DNA of 64,000 bases from positions 124,001 to 188,000 of the forward strand of contig CACSKA010000003.1 of assembly GCA_902706205.1 (NCBI GenBank), written 5' to 3'. Both the position numbers and the translations under genes were made by a program. The notes beneath the pieces were generated by a model. It searched no databases, was not told the origin of the DNA, and saw only the letters and a program-made list of their open reading frames with translations. Position 1 is the stretch's first letter; the number at the start of each line of letters is the position of its first letter. The DNA comes from Chryseobacterium sp. 18061. Lineage in GTDB: Bacteria > Pseudomonadota > Gammaproteobacteria > Enterobacterales > Enterobacteriaceae. This document shows positions 19,184 to 28,311 of the stretch, in pieces.

Positions 19184-19978
19184 ATGCACAATTCGCGTCC
19201 AGTCACCCTGTCGGTCAGCGGAATTCACAAATCCTTTGGCATGCTTGAAGTGCTGAAAGGCATCTCCATCGACGCGCAAAAGGGCGATGTGATTTCGATT
19301 CTTGGCGCCAGCGGTTCAGGAAAAAGTACGCTGTTGCGCTGCATTAACCTGCTCGAAACCCCGGATGCGGGTGTGGTCAGCGTGGGCGGGGAAACGATTG
19401 AAATGAAGCAACATGCGCGCGGGCATCAGCTGGCGGCGAACCCTAAACAGATTGAACGCTTACGTTCGCGTCTGGGGATGGTGTTTCAGAGCTTTAATTT
19501 GTGGTCACACATGACGGTATTGCAAAACGTGATTGAAGGGCCGCACTACGTGCTCAAGCGCAATAAACGCGAGTGCATCGAACAGGCAGAACAATTGCTG
19601 GACCGCGTCGGGCTGCTCAACCGCAAAGACTATTATCCGGCGCAACTCTCCGGTGGTCAGCAACAGCGCGTGGCGATTGCCCGGGCGCTGGCGATGGACC
19701 CGGACGTCATGCTGTTTGATGAACCGACGTCGGCGCTCGACCCTGAACTGGTAGGTGAGGTGCTGAAAGTGATGCGTAGCCTGGCGGAAGAGGGGCGCAC
19801 GATGCTGGTGGTGACGCATGAGCTCGGTTTTGCGCGCCACGTTTCTAACCGAGTGGTGTTTATGCATCAGGGCAATATCGACTGCGAAGGGTCTCCTGAC
19901 GAACTGTTTGGCGACCAGGGTTCGCCACGTTTTCAGCAGTTTATCTCCAGCCACTATCGCCAGGAGCAGCCATTGTGA
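19184..19978 (+). CDS. Polar amino-acid ABC transporter, ATP-binding protein
   Basis: HisP/GlnQ-type ATPase, 264 residues: Walker [10 protein letters not shown] (about 44-52), Q-loop VFQSFNLW, signature [15 protein letters not shown], Walker [16 protein letters not shown] and the H-loop VVTHE. Length and the insertion [22 protein letters not shown] after the Walker A domain fit HisP-like proteins. The start ATG follows GGAG; its stop overlaps the GTG start of the HutH-like gene by four bases. Confidence 0.9.
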   Translation: MHNSRPVTLSVSGIHKSFGMLEVLKGISIDAQKGDVISILGASGSGKSTLLRCINLLETPDAGVVSVGGETIEMKQHARGHQLAANPKQIERLRSRLGMVFQSFNLWSHMTVLQNVIEGPHYVLKRNKRECIEQAEQLLDRVGLLNRKDYYPAQLSGGQQQRVAIARALAMDPDVMLFDEPTSALDPELVGEVLKVMRSLAEEGRTMLVVTHELGFARHVSNRVVFMHQGNIDCEGSPDELFGDQGSPRFQQFISSHYRQEQPL

Positions 19979-21471
19979 GTGCAGCCATCGAGTGGGGCGA
20001 CCAGCCGTTACGCTGGCAGGATGTGGCGCGCGTTGCTCGCGGCAACGCCAGTTTAACGCTGAGCGCCAGCACCTGGGCGCGCATCGCCCAGGGCCGGGAG
20101 ATAGTAAATCTGATCGTCGCCTCGGGCTATGTGGCGTACGGGGTGAATACCGGCTTAGGTGCGTTGTGCAATATTAGCCTGGCGGAAGAACAGCTCAGTC
20201 AGTTGTCGCGTAATACTCTGCTCAGCCATGCCTGCGGGGTCGGGCCATTGCTGGACGAGGCGCAAACCCGGGCCATTATGTGCGCGGCGATTGCCAACTA
20301 CAGCCACGGCAAATCCGGCATTTCACCGGCGATTGTTGAACAGCTGCTGACGTTTCTGAATCAGCGCATTACTCCGCAGGTGCCGTCGCAGGGATCGGTG
20401 GGCTATCTCTCGCATATGGCGCATATCGGCCTCGCGCTGATGGGTGTCGGGGACGTCAGCTGGCAAGGACAGGTTGTGCCCGCGCAGCAGGCGTTGGCAC
20501 AAGCCGGGCTGGAGCCGATTTCGCCAGGTGCGAAAGAGGGGTTGAGTCTGGTGAACGGCACGCCGTGCATGACTGGTTTGGCGTGTCTGGCACTCGACGA
20601 CGCACAGCGTCTCCTCGACTGGGCCGACGTAACCGGGGCGATGAGTTTTGAAGCCCTGCGCGGACAGATTGTAGCCTTTGATGCCGAAATCCTGGCGTTG
20701 AAAGCCAGTCCTGGGATCCAGCACTGCGGCGCCAGACTGCGCCAGCTGCTGGCTGATAGCCCGTTGCTGGCCGAAAGCGTCGGCGTGCGCACCCAGGATG
20801 CCCTTAGTCTGCGCTCGATGCCGCAGGTTCATGGTGCGTGTCGTGACCAGTTTGATCATGCGCGCACTCAGGTGGAAACCGAACTCAACGCCTGCACCGA
20901 TAACCCGCTGGTGCTTGGCACGCCGGACAACTGGCGGGTGGTGTCGCAGGCTAATCCACACGGTGAATCAGTGGCGATGGCCTGTGACCTGCTGGCGATT
21001 GCGATGGCGGAACTGGGCAGCATGTCCGAACGCCGTCTTGACCGCTTAGTGAATCCGCTGGTCAGCGGCCTGCCTGCGTTTCTGGTGGCCAAGCCGGGGG
21101 TCAATTCCGGGATGATGATTGCCCAGTACGTGGCGGCGTCGTTGTGTGGGGAGAATAAACAGCTCGCGCAGCCTGCGGTGCTCGATAACTTTGTCACCTC
21201 CGCGTTGCAGGAAGATCACCTGAGTCTCGGCACCGGCAGTGCCTTAAAGCTGCATCGGCTGATCGCTAATCTGTATCACATCATCAGCATTGAATATCTG
21301 TTGGCGGCACAGGCGCTGCATTTCCACGGAGAGCAAAAACTGGCTCAGGGCACACGTCACAGCCTGGCGCTGCTGCGTGAGACGGTCGCGCCGTGGGAAG
21401 AGGATCGCTGGCTGGCACCAGAAATAACCAAAGCGGTAGCAACCCTTAAAAATCATCAACCGGGATTTTAG
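19975..21471 (+). CDS. HutH-like aromatic ammonia-lyase paralogue without the MIO triad
   Basis: Full-length (498 residues) member of the histidine/phenylalanine ammonia-lyase family. In true enzymes GSVG is followed by Ala-Ser-Gly, which cyclises to the MIO electrophile; here it is followed by Tyr144-Leu145-Ser146. Retained active-site equivalents are Tyr55, His85, Asn194, Gln274, Arg280 and the Glu in QEDH. The essential Tyr (280 in Pseudomonas putida) is Leu277 and Phe329 is Pro328. The frame is intact and translationally coupled to the transporter ATPase, so it looks functional but probably not a histidine ammonia-lyase. Pseudomonas hut loci also carry a second HutH-like gene beside an ABC transporter; this may be that type. 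GTG start at 19975. Confidence 0.85.
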   Translation: MSAAIEWGDQPLRWQDVARVARGNASLTLSASTWARIAQGREIVNLIVASGYVAYGVNTGLGALCNISLAEEQLSQLSRNTLLSHACGVGPLLDEAQTRAIMCAAIANYSHGKSGISPAIVEQLLTFLNQRITPQVPSQGSVGYLSHMAHIGLALMGVGDVSWQGQVVPAQQALAQAGLEPISPGAKEGLSLVNGTPCMTGLACLALDDAQRLLDWADVTGAMSFEALRGQIVAFDAEILALKASPGIQHCGARLRQLLADSPLLAESVGVRTQDALSLRSMPQVHGACRDQFDHARTQVETELNACTDNPLVLGTPDNWRVVSQANPHGESVAMACDLLAIAMAELGSMSERRLDRLVNPLVSGLPAFLVAKPGVNSGMMIAQYVAASLCGENKQLAQPAVLDNFVTSALQEDHLSLGTGSALKLHRLIANLYHIISIEYLLAAQALHFHGEQKLAQGTRHSLALLRETVAPWEEDRWLAPEITKAVATLKNHQPGF

Positions 21472-21481
21472 CGAGGCAATT

Positions 21482-22909
21482 ATGTCTTCATTTTCGTCAA
21501 CCGACACGCAGGCAGGCAACACCCGGGGGCGCATCGCCGAGACGCGCTCCATAGACTACATCCCGGATAACGAGCGTCATGGCCATATCTTCAGCCAGTT
21601 CACGCTATGGTTTGGCGGTAATTTACAGATAACCGCCATTGTAACCGGCGCGCTGGCGGTGGTGCTCGGGGGCGACGTGGTATGGTCGCTGATTGGCCTG
21701 CTGGTGGGGCAGATTTTAGGCGCGGGCGTGATGTCGCTGCACGCGTTGCAAGGGCCGCGTCTGGGCTTACCACAGATGATAATCAGCCGCGCGCAGTTCG
21801 GCGTGTTTGGGGCGGTTATCCCGCTGGCGCTGGTGTGCGTGATGTACGTAGGCTTTTCCGCCAGCGGCACGGTGCTGGCTGGGCAGGCGATGGCGAAACT
21901 GCTGTCGGTGAGTAACAACGCTGGGATGATTATCTTCAGTGCGGTGATTATCGTCATCGCGGTGCTGGGCTATAAAGTCATTCACAAACTGGGCAAACTG
22001 GCGAGCCTCGTCGGCGTGCTGGCGTTTGCGTGGCTGTTTGTTTCGCTACTGCTGTCGACCGATTTCGCCACCCTCGCACAGAATAACCATTTCACGTTGC
22101 CAAACTTCTTGCTGGCGGTGTCGTTGTCGTCGTCCTGGCAAATCGCATTCTGTCCCTACGTATCTGACTACTCGCGTTACCTGCCGCGTAACGTCTCCGG
22201 CAAAAAGACCTTCTTTGCGGTCTTTAGCGGTACGGTGTTAGGTACCCAAGCGTCTATGACCCTCGGCGTCATCACCGCAGCCATCGCGGGCAGCGCCTTT
22301 CCGGGCCATGAAGTGAGCTACATCGTGGGGCTGGGAAAAAACGAAATGATGGCGATGGTGATTTATTTCGCTATCTGCTTTGGCAAAATCACCTTCACCA
22401 CTCTGAACGCCTACGGCAGCTTTATGTCGCTGACCACCATTGTCTCCGGTTTCCGCCAGCAGGTGACGCTGAGTGCGACATGCCGTGTGATTTTTGTGGT
22501 GATGATGGTGGCGATTTCCTGTGTGATTGCACTGCTGAGTGAACCGGCGTTCCTCAAACATTTCACCCATTTCCTGCTGTTCCTGCTGGCATTCTTTGTG
22601 CCATGGAGCGCCATCAGCCTGTGTGATTACTACCTGATTTCCCGCCAGTCGGTGGACATCCCGGCGCTGTTTGACCCGAAAGGCCGCTACGGATACTGGA
22701 ATTTTTATGGCATCGCGGTGTATGTGACGGGTGTGCTTATCCAGCTGCCGTTCATCGAAAACCCGCTGTTCCATGGGGCGTTAACGTGGATGTTTGCCGG
22801 GAATGATGTGTCGTGGATTATTGGCTGGGGGGGAACCGCGCTGTTGTATCTCGCGCTGCATAAGCTGGACAGCCGCGCGTTGCCTGCCCAGACCGTTTAT
22901 CCGTCGTAA
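21482..22909 (+). CDS. NCS1-family permease (CodB/HutT-like)
   Basis: Inner-membrane nucleobase:cation-symporter-1 transporter, 475 residues, about 12 helices. Family features: IDYIPDNERHG at the N-terminus, WFGGNLQI in helix 1, ISRAQFGVFG, and SDYSRYLPRN after helix 6. NCS1 proteins carry cytosine, hydantoins, allantoin and, in Pseudomonas hut loci, urocanate. Position 10 bases after the HutH-like gene suggests an imidazole such as urocanate (inference). Last gene of the hut-linked operon; a REP-like palindrome follows. Confidence 0.85.
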   Translation: MSSFSSTDTQAGNTRGRIAETRSIDYIPDNERHGHIFSQFTLWFGGNLQITAIVTGALAVVLGGDVVWSLIGLLVGQILGAGVMSLHALQGPRLGLPQMIISRAQFGVFGAVIPLALVCVMYVGFSASGTVLAGQAMAKLLSVSNNAGMIIFSAVIIVIAVLGYKVIHKLGKLASLVGVLAFAWLFVSLLLSTDFATLAQNNHFTLPNFLLAVSLSSSWQIAFCPYVSDYSRYLPRNVSGKKTFFAVFSGTVLGTQASMTLGVITAAIAGSAFPGHEVSYIVGLGKNEMMAMVIYFAICFGKITFTTLNAYGSFMSLTTIVSGFRQQVTLSATCRVIFVVMMVAISCVIALLSEPAFLKHFTHFLLFLLAFFVPWSAISLCDYYLISRQSVDIPALFDPKGRYGYWNFYGIAVYVTGVLIQLPFIENPLFHGALTWMFAGNDVSWIIGWGGTALLYLALHKLDSRALPAQTVYPS

Positions 22910-22921
22910 GGTCGATGTATT

Positions 22922-22951
22922 GCCCGGTGGCTCAAGTTTGCGCCGCCGGGC
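22922..22951. repeat. REP-like palindrome after the NCS1 permease
   Basis: GCCCGGTGGC and GCCGCCGGGC pair around CTCAAGTTTG with the same arms as the unit at 14209. It lies between convergent genes. Confidence 0.65.
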
Positions 22952-22967
22952 GTTGCCACGGAAGGGG

Positions 22968-24341
22968 TTATGCCTGCGGGTTTAACAACCACGTGCCGGG
23001 TTTATCGACGGAAATGCTGGCGCTGCGGGACTGTCTGGCGTTACGCAATGTAATCACGTACTGGCCTGACGAAAGCTGCACCGAGGTATAGCCATTCACC
23101 GGGTTCGGCGTTTTCTGCGCCTTGCCGTTCACTTCCAGCTGGTCACCTTCATCCACACGAATATACACCCGGGCGAGGGCGGTACCGGCTGAGACAGGTT
23201 TAGCTGAGGTTTCGGTGGTAACAGTCCCCGTCATTGGCGATGTAGACGACACCTCCGTAGACCCATGCTGACCAAACAACACCCCTCCGGCAATCAAACC
23301 AACCACGACGCCACCGGCAATATGCAACGGCGTGCGATATGACTTCCACCATGGGTGCGCGGCGGTATCTTCCTGTGGCTCTTGCTCAATCGCCATCAGC
23401 ATCGAGCCGGTCTGGCTTTCTGCTGGCAGAGTGTGAGTCTCATTCAGGCTAATGCCCGCCAGCGTGGTAAATTCGGCGATCGTCTGCGGTCGGTCTTCTG
23501 GACGCAGCGCCAGAGTGCTGTCAATAGCCTGTAACAGCTCAAGCGAATAGCCTTCCGGGCGACTTTCCGCTAGCGGTACGCAGTTGTCCTGAATGCTGCG
23601 CGTGACGCTGGCTGGCGGCCGGTTACCGGTTACCAGCGTATAAAGAATGGCCCCTAACGAGTAAATATCCGTCCACGGTCCTGGCGGGTTATCAGCGTCA
23701 TCAGAATATTGTTCCAACGGTGTAAAGCCCGGATGCAGAAGGGTTTTATTCACCTCACCACTTTCCACGCCATGCTGGCGCAGGGCGCCAAATTCCAGCA
23801 GCAACGGCAGGCCGTTGTCCTGAATCAGAATGCTGTTCAGCGACAGGCGGCAGTGGATATAGCCTTTCTCATGCAGCGCAGCCAGCGCCCCGCACAACAT
23901 CGGCAGCATATGGCGGATCCACGCTTCGTTTATGCGTTCCGGATGATGCTGGAAAAGCTCGGCCAGCGTCATGCCGCTGTACACCGGGGTCGCGGCATAG
24001 GCCGTTTCGTTGTAGGTCCAGAAACGCAGAATTTGCACCACGTTCGGGTGATTCAGACGCGCCAACTGACGCGCTTCCTGAATAAAACCGTCGAGGCCGA
24101 CGCTAAACGCCGACTGGTCCTGTTTGCTGCGCGGCACCAGGCGCTGCGTTTCACTACGCACCGTCAGGGTGCGCGGCAGAAATTCGCGAATGGCGACCTG
24201 GCGTTCAAGCTGATGATCGAGGGCGCGATAAACGATGTTGTCGCTACTGGCGTCAATGACATCCTGAATTTCAAACTCATCAAAGCGATAACCGGACGGC
24301 AAAGCGTCGGGCGGGCGCTGTGTGTAATCGTTATCTGTCAT
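22968..24341 (-). CDS. Membrane-anchored Ser/Thr kinase-fold protein, probably a pseudokinase
   Basis: 457 residues: kinase fold about 22-290, linker, one transmembrane helix (341-358), then a roughly 55-residue C-terminal domain of PEGA-like beta pattern (VYIRVDEGDQLEVNG ... SGQYVITLRN) facing the periplasm. Fold landmarks are present (alpha-C Glu89 in QEARQLARLNHPNVV, DIYSLGAILYTLVTG), but catalytic residues are not: the VAIK lysine is Arg52, the HRDxKxxN loop is HCRLSLNS (163-170) with Asp replaced by Arg165, Lys by Ser167 and Asn by Ser170, DFG is EFG (183-185), and the glycine loop lacks glycines. It follows an exported protein and an SH3 lipoprotein on the same strand, 31 and 58 bases apart. 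Confidence 0.82.
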   Translation of the reverse strand: MTDNDYTQRPPDALPSGYRFDEFEIQDVIDASSDNIVYRALDHQLERQVAIREFLPRTLTVRSETQRLVPRSKQDQSAFSVGLDGFIQEARQLARLNHPNVVQILRFWTYNETAYAATPVYSGMTLAELFQHHPERINEAWIRHMLPMLCGALAALHEKGYIHCRLSLNSILIQDNGLPLLLEFGALRQHGVESGEVNKTLLHPGFTPLEQYSDDADNPPGPWTDIYSLGAILYTLVTGNRPPASVTRSIQDNCVPLAESRPEGYSLELLQAIDSTLALRPEDRPQTIAEFTTLAGISLNETHTLPAESQTGSMLMAIEQEPQEDTAAHPWWKSYRTPLHIAGGVVVGLIAGGVLFGQHGSTEVSSTSPMTGTVTTETSAKPVSAGTALARVYIRVDEGDQLEVNGKAQKTPNPVNGYTSVQLSSGQYVITLRNARQSRSASISVDKPGTWLLNPQA

Positions 24342-24372
24342 GCTACGGATCTCTGCTCAAAAAGTGACAAGA

Positions 24373-25323
24373 TCAATTCTGTGTGCGCCATGCACCCACC
24401 GCCGGGTTACGCAGCTGCGTTTGCAGGGAGTCAATCAACAGCAGGGTGACCGGGCTGTCAGGCGCCAGCCAGCTGGCCCAGGCTTTGCGCACCTGATTGA
24501 GCTGTTTTTGCAGATTGGCTTCATCCATCGCCATTTCGCGCGGCACTTTGACCGCAATGGTGCCGCTGGCCGCCCATGCGTTAAGCTCTGGGTTGTACGG
24601 CAGGATCATCCAGCTTTGCGGTGCCTGTTCATTACTGACCACCATCCGCTCGTTGTTGAGGGTGGTGATCAGCAGGTTGTCGGCATCAATGCCGTCACGC
24701 AGGCCGCTCACCGGGAAACCATGCACGAAGGTCATCGGCAGGCGTTTTTCACCCGCGTTGCCGCTCTGAATGACGTCGCTGCGACCGCTTAACCAGCCGC
24801 CTTTTTCGCACTTGCCCTCAGGAATAAACAACGCAGAAGCGCCTGCATTAGCCGCCCAGAAGGTGCGCAGACGACAGCCATCTTGCAGGGTAAATTCCTG
24901 CCACGGGGTGCGATCTGCCGGGGCAGATTTATCCTCAGATTGCGTCGGGATGACCGGACTGTCGTCAAGCACCGGGGTCACTTTCACATCCCAGTCATTC
25001 GCGCGGTCTGCGGTACCAAAGGCCAGCACCTCACCTTGTGGGTCCTCGAGTCGCCAGTGCACGCGTTGTAGGGTGGAGCACTGACTTTCCAGCAGGGTGC
25101 CGAGACGTGGCATAAAACCGGTCAGGATCGACGGGGATTTATCGCCATTGGCGACAATGCGTAGCGGAAGCTCTTTCTCACACCAGTTCTGCGGCGAATT
25201 GCTTTTGATGTTATCGATCCAGATATCCAGCTTCTGCGAAGGAGACTGTACAAAACGGTAGTTCTCTGCCCATACGGTCGAAGATGCCAGCAGCAACGCC
25301 ACACCTGAAAGCCAGAGTTTCAT
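24373..25323 (-). CDS. Exported protein of unknown function in the pseudokinase cassette
   Basis: 316 residues with a clear signal peptide (MKLWLSGVALLLASSTVWA, cut near residue 19), no further transmembrane segments, and six cysteines scattered as in periplasmic proteins. I do not recognise a family. A proline/aspartate-rich linker (PVLDDSPVIPTQSEDKSAP) around 130-150 separates two presumed domains. It is sandwiched between the lipoprotein and the pseudokinase gene with short gaps, so the three are probably one transcript and may work together across the inner membrane. Confidence 0.7.
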   Translation of the reverse strand: MKLWLSGVALLLASSTVWAENYRFVQSPSQKLDIWIDNIKSNSPQNWCEKELPLRIVANGDKSPSILTGFMPRLGTLLESQCSTLQRVHWRLEDPQGEVLAFGTADRANDWDVKVTPVLDDSPVIPTQSEDKSAPADRTPWQEFTLQDGCRLRTFWAANAGASALFIPEGKCEKGGWLSGRSDVIQSGNAGEKRLPMTFVHGFPVSGLRDGIDADNLLITTLNNERMVVSNEQAPQSWMILPYNPELNAWAASGTIAVKVPREMAMDEANLQKQLNQVRKAWASWLAPDSPVTLLLIDSLQTQLRNPAVGAWRTQN

Positions 25324-25381
25324 AGATTTCCTTTATGCGTCTCAAAAACGGGTAAACCCAAGCGAGGGAACAGGATAAAGA

Positions 25382-25873
25382 TTAGTTAATTATCCAGGTT
25401 CCGCTGTTCGCGTTCTGACAAGCTTTGCTGTTGCTGTCCACATTAACGCAGGTGGCTTTGCTCGACTTGCGGGTGCGCGGACGGTCTTTTTTCAGCGTCT
25501 GCGCATACAGTTCGCTTTTGACCAGCGCGCGCGGTGGAACGTAGCCAATCAGCTCCGGTTGGTCTTGTTCGGCAATCGCCAGCCAGTCGTTCTGGACGCT
25601 GCCGAGCACAGTATAGGTTTTACCGTTTTCCAGCTCGCTCAGAACTTTGCCGCCAAAATCAGGAGTATTCATGACAGAACCGGCGTATAGCGCACGATAG
25701 CTGGCACTAACAGGGGTAAATTCTGTCGGGACAGTAACGATATAACGGTGAGTCAGCGTGACGCCATTGACCTGGCTTGTGACCAGCGTATCGTCGGTCA
25801 TCGTTGGTGCAGGGGCTTTACAGCCGACCAGCACGGTCACTATCAACAGAGGCAAGAGGTTTCGCAATTTCAT
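25382..25873 (-). CDS. Lipoprotein with SH3-like domain
   Basis: 163 residues. The N-terminus is a lipoprotein signal with lipobox LVGC (Cys18); the residue after Cys is Lys, so retention at the inner membrane by an Asp+2 signal is not expected. Residues about 60-115 look like a bacterial SH3 fold (SVMNTPDFGGKVLSELENGKTYTVLG ... WLAIAEQ ... GYVPPRALV, given in pieces). The C-terminal part is basic (KKDRPRTRKSSK) then Cys-containing. First gene of the cassette leading to the pseudokinase. Confidence 0.7.
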   Translation of the reverse strand: MKLRNLLPLLIVTVLVGCKAPAPTMTDDTLVTSQVNGVTLTHRYIVTVPTEFTPVSASYRALYAGSVMNTPDFGGKVLSELENGKTYTVLGSVQNDWLAIAEQDQPELIGYVPPRALVKSELYAQTLKKDRPRTRKSSKATCVNVDSNSKACQNANSGTWIIN

Positions 25874-26210
25874 TCAGACGTTCCCTGCAAATCGGGGTTA
25901 GGCCCAATGGTCATGGTGCTGCCTGCGGAGCAGGGATGACTCATGGCGTAGACGACGCACAGAGATAGTCACCGAGCAAACAACATTCTGACCCGGGATT
26001 CCACTAAATATTTAACAAGTGTTTAGCACGGATTGTCTGATTTTACATAGCCTGTTTAACAATACAATGCTGATAACACGGATATTTTTAGCACATCGGA
26101 TTGATTTATAAGCAAAGGCACGCGTTAGCAGCGAATTTTGTGGGGATTAAACGAAACGGGGAATGTAACGCAACTGACCCCCGGTAGCCCGGGAGTCGTG
26201 GTGGAGCAGA
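25874..26210. other. Intergenic region upstream of the SH3 lipoprotein
   Basis: 337 AT-rich bases that must hold the leftward promoter of the lipoprotein-pseudokinase cassette and the tail of the GAPDH transcript. A short palindrome CCCGG-GCTA-CCGGG (minus strand, near 26182-26196) could end the GAPDH message but has no T-run. No reading frame or known site recognised. Confidence 0.5.
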
Positions 26211-27221
26211 TTAACGTTCTTGCTGCGCCATGAGCAGGGCAAGGTCGACCAGGCGATTGGAGAAGCCCCATTCGTTGTCATACCAGGCGAGGATTTTCAC
26301 CATATTGCCACCAATCACCAGCGTCGAAAGACCATCAATAATTGACGAGCGCGGGTCGCCCTGGTAATCGCTGGACACTAACGGCTCATCGCTATAGCCG
26401 AGAATGCCTTTCAGTGGGCCAGATGCCGCCGCCTGACGAAATGCATCATTCACTTCTTCCGCCGTGACATCGCGCTCAAGGGTAACGGTCAGGTCGACAA
26501 TCGACACCACCGGGACCGGGACCCGCAGTGAATAACCGGTCAGACGTCCGTCAAGCTCAGGGATAACTTTACCGAGTGCTTTCGCCGCGCCGCTGGAGTA
26601 GGGCACGATAGAGAGCGCTGCGGCTCGCGCCCCGCGTAGGTCTTTCTCCGGCTGGTCGTGCAAAACCTGGCTGTTGGTGTAGGCGTGGGTGGTGTTCATC
26701 AGGCCATGCTTGATGCCGAAACGCTGGTGCAGCACCTGCGCCGCCGGGGCGAGACCGTTGGTAGTACAACTGCCGTTACTCACCACGCTGTGTTTTTGCG
26801 GATCGTAGAGCTGGTGGTTGACGCCCATCACTACTGTTAAATCGTCATTTTTGCCAGGCGCGGAGATGATGACGCGCTTCGCGCCGCCGCTGTGGATGTG
26901 GACCGCTGCTTTTTCGCGATCGGTGAAGAAACCAGTGGCTTCAATCACGATATCCACCTCAACGTCGCGCCACGGAATGTTCGCCGGGTCGCGTTCGCTG
27001 AACACGGTAATCGTCTGGCCGTCGACCCGCAGTCCGCCCTCGACGGCTTCTACGCTTGCGGAGAACGTGCCGAGCAGCGAATCGTATTTCAACAAATGCG
27101 CCAGCGTTTTGCTGTCCGTTAAATCATTGATCGCCACAATCTGTAAATCGGGATTGCCGAACGCCGCGCGTAAAACGTTGCGACCAATCCTGCCGAAACC
27201 ATTAATACCGACCTTAACCAT
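26211..27221 (-). CDS. Type I glyceraldehyde-3-phosphate dehydrogenase paralogue
   Basis: 336 residues with the complete GAPDH layout: Rossmann motif VGINGFGRIGR, NAD-specific acidic loop INDLTD, catalytic NGSCTTN (Cys near residue 155), the partner His in NTTHAYTNSQ, phosphate-binding RGARAAALSIVP and GAAKALGKVIPEL, and C-terminal WYDNEWGFSNR. The start is the ATG at 27221 because GAAGGAG lies six bases upstream. It differs from the housekeeping GapA and is linked to an AraC-type regulator and MFS transporter on the same strand, suggesting a specialised catabolic role rather than central glycolysis (inference). Confidence 0.88.
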   Translation of the reverse strand: MVKVGINGFGRIGRNVLRAAFGNPDLQIVAINDLTDSKTLAHLLKYDSLLGTFSASVEAVEGGLRVDGQTITVFSERDPANIPWRDVEVDIVIEATGFFTDREKAAVHIHSGGAKRVIISAPGKNDDLTVVMGVNHQLYDPQKHSVVSNGSCTTNGLAPAAQVLHQRFGIKHGLMNTTHAYTNSQVLHDQPEKDLRGARAAALSIVPYSSGAAKALGKVIPELDGRLTGYSLRVPVPVVSIVDLTVTLERDVTAEEVNDAFRQAAASGPLKGILGYSDEPLVSSDYQGDPRSSIIDGLSTLVIGGNMVKILAWYDNEWGFSNRLVDLALLMAQQER

Positions 27222-27299
27222 GATCAACTCCTTCTCTGTTGTCTATGGCGTAACTGTAGGCGGGCAGGGTGTTGGCGTAAACGACAAAAAAGGATCACA

Positions 27300-28280
27300 T
27301 TACGCCATTTTGCGACAATGGAAGCGCTGGCGATACTCACCCGGCGTCAGGTGTAATTGTTTTTCAAACAGGCGACGCAAATTGATGCTGCTGCCAAACC
27401 CGGTCTGTTCGGCAATGCGCTCGAGCGGATCGTCAGTTTGCTCCAGACGCTGGCGGGCTGCGGCCAGACGCGCCTCGGCCACGTAGCGGGCCGGAGACGC
27501 TCCAGTTTCACGGGTAAACACGCGGGTAAAGTTCCGTGGGCTCATGGCGGCTTTTTCTGCCAATTTTTCCACGCACAGGTCGGCGGTTATATTGTCGAGG
27601 ATCCACGCCAGCAGTGCGTTCATTGGGCCGTGTCCGTCGGATTGTTTCAGGTTATAGCGGCTGAACTGCAACTGCCCGCCGGGGCGGCGCAGATACATCA
27701 CCATGTCCTGGGCGATATCGCGGGCGAGGGTGAAGCCATAGTCTTCTTCGACCAGCGCTAGCGTGAGGTCGAAGCCGGTACTGACGCCGCCCGAAGTCCA
27801 GACGTGGCCGTCCTGAACGTACAGTGGCCCGGCTTCGACGAGGACTTGCGGATATTCGGCTTTCAGCGTGTCGAGCAATTTCCAGTGGGTAGTGGCCCGT
27901 TTGCCTTCCAGCAATCCGGCCTGCGCCAGTAAAAGTGCGCCGCCGCAGACGGAGGCTACGCGTCGGGCATGCGGGGCCGCAAGGTGCAGCCAGTCGACAA
28001 CCGCGATGGACTCCAGCGGATCCTGTCCACGACCGGTGATGATAATGGTGTCCAGCGGTTCGCGTGGATCCAGCTCGTGCAAACGGTGATCGGCCAGCAG
28101 ATTTAACCCTGACTGGCCGTGAATAACCTGATGCGGTTGGGTGGTAGCGAGTGCCACGTGATAACGCGGCTGCGCCGGACCTTCCGGATGCAGGCGATTG
28201 GCCTGCATCAGAATGTCGGCAATACCGGCAGACTCAAACAACATGCCGCCGTCGGGGACGATAATCAGGATTTTTTTCAT
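27300..28280 (-). CDS. GATase1-like/AraC transcriptional regulator (FtrA/GlxA family)
   Basis: 326 residues. The N-terminal DJ-1/PfpI-like domain (about 1-190) carries the nucleophile-elbow motif ASVCGGALLLAQAGLLEGKRATTHW; the C-terminal AraC domain (about 210-320) has two helix-turn-helix units (CVEKLAEKAAMSPRNFTRVF and RIAEQTGFGSSINLRRLF). Regulators of this type often control small-molecule catabolism. It lies 31 bases downstream of the MFS gene and 78 upstream of GAPDH, so the three may form one transcript. Confidence 0.85.
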   Translation of the reverse strand: MKKILIIVPDGGMLFESAGIADILMQANRLHPEGPAQPRYHVALATTQPHQVIHGQSGLNLLADHRLHELDPREPLDTIIITGRGQDPLESIAVVDWLHLAAPHARRVASVCGGALLLAQAGLLEGKRATTHWKLLDTLKAEYPQVLVEAGPLYVQDGHVWTSGGVSTGFDLTLALVEEDYGFTLARDIAQDMVMYLRRPGGQLQFSRYNLKQSDGHGPMNALLAWILDNITADLCVEKLAEKAAMSPRNFTRVFTRETGASPARYVAEARLAAARQRLEQTDDPLERIAEQTGFGSSINLRRLFEKQLHLTPGEYRQRFHCRKMA

Positions 28281-28311
28281 GTCCTGAAAAGTACACCTTG
28301 CACATATTAAG

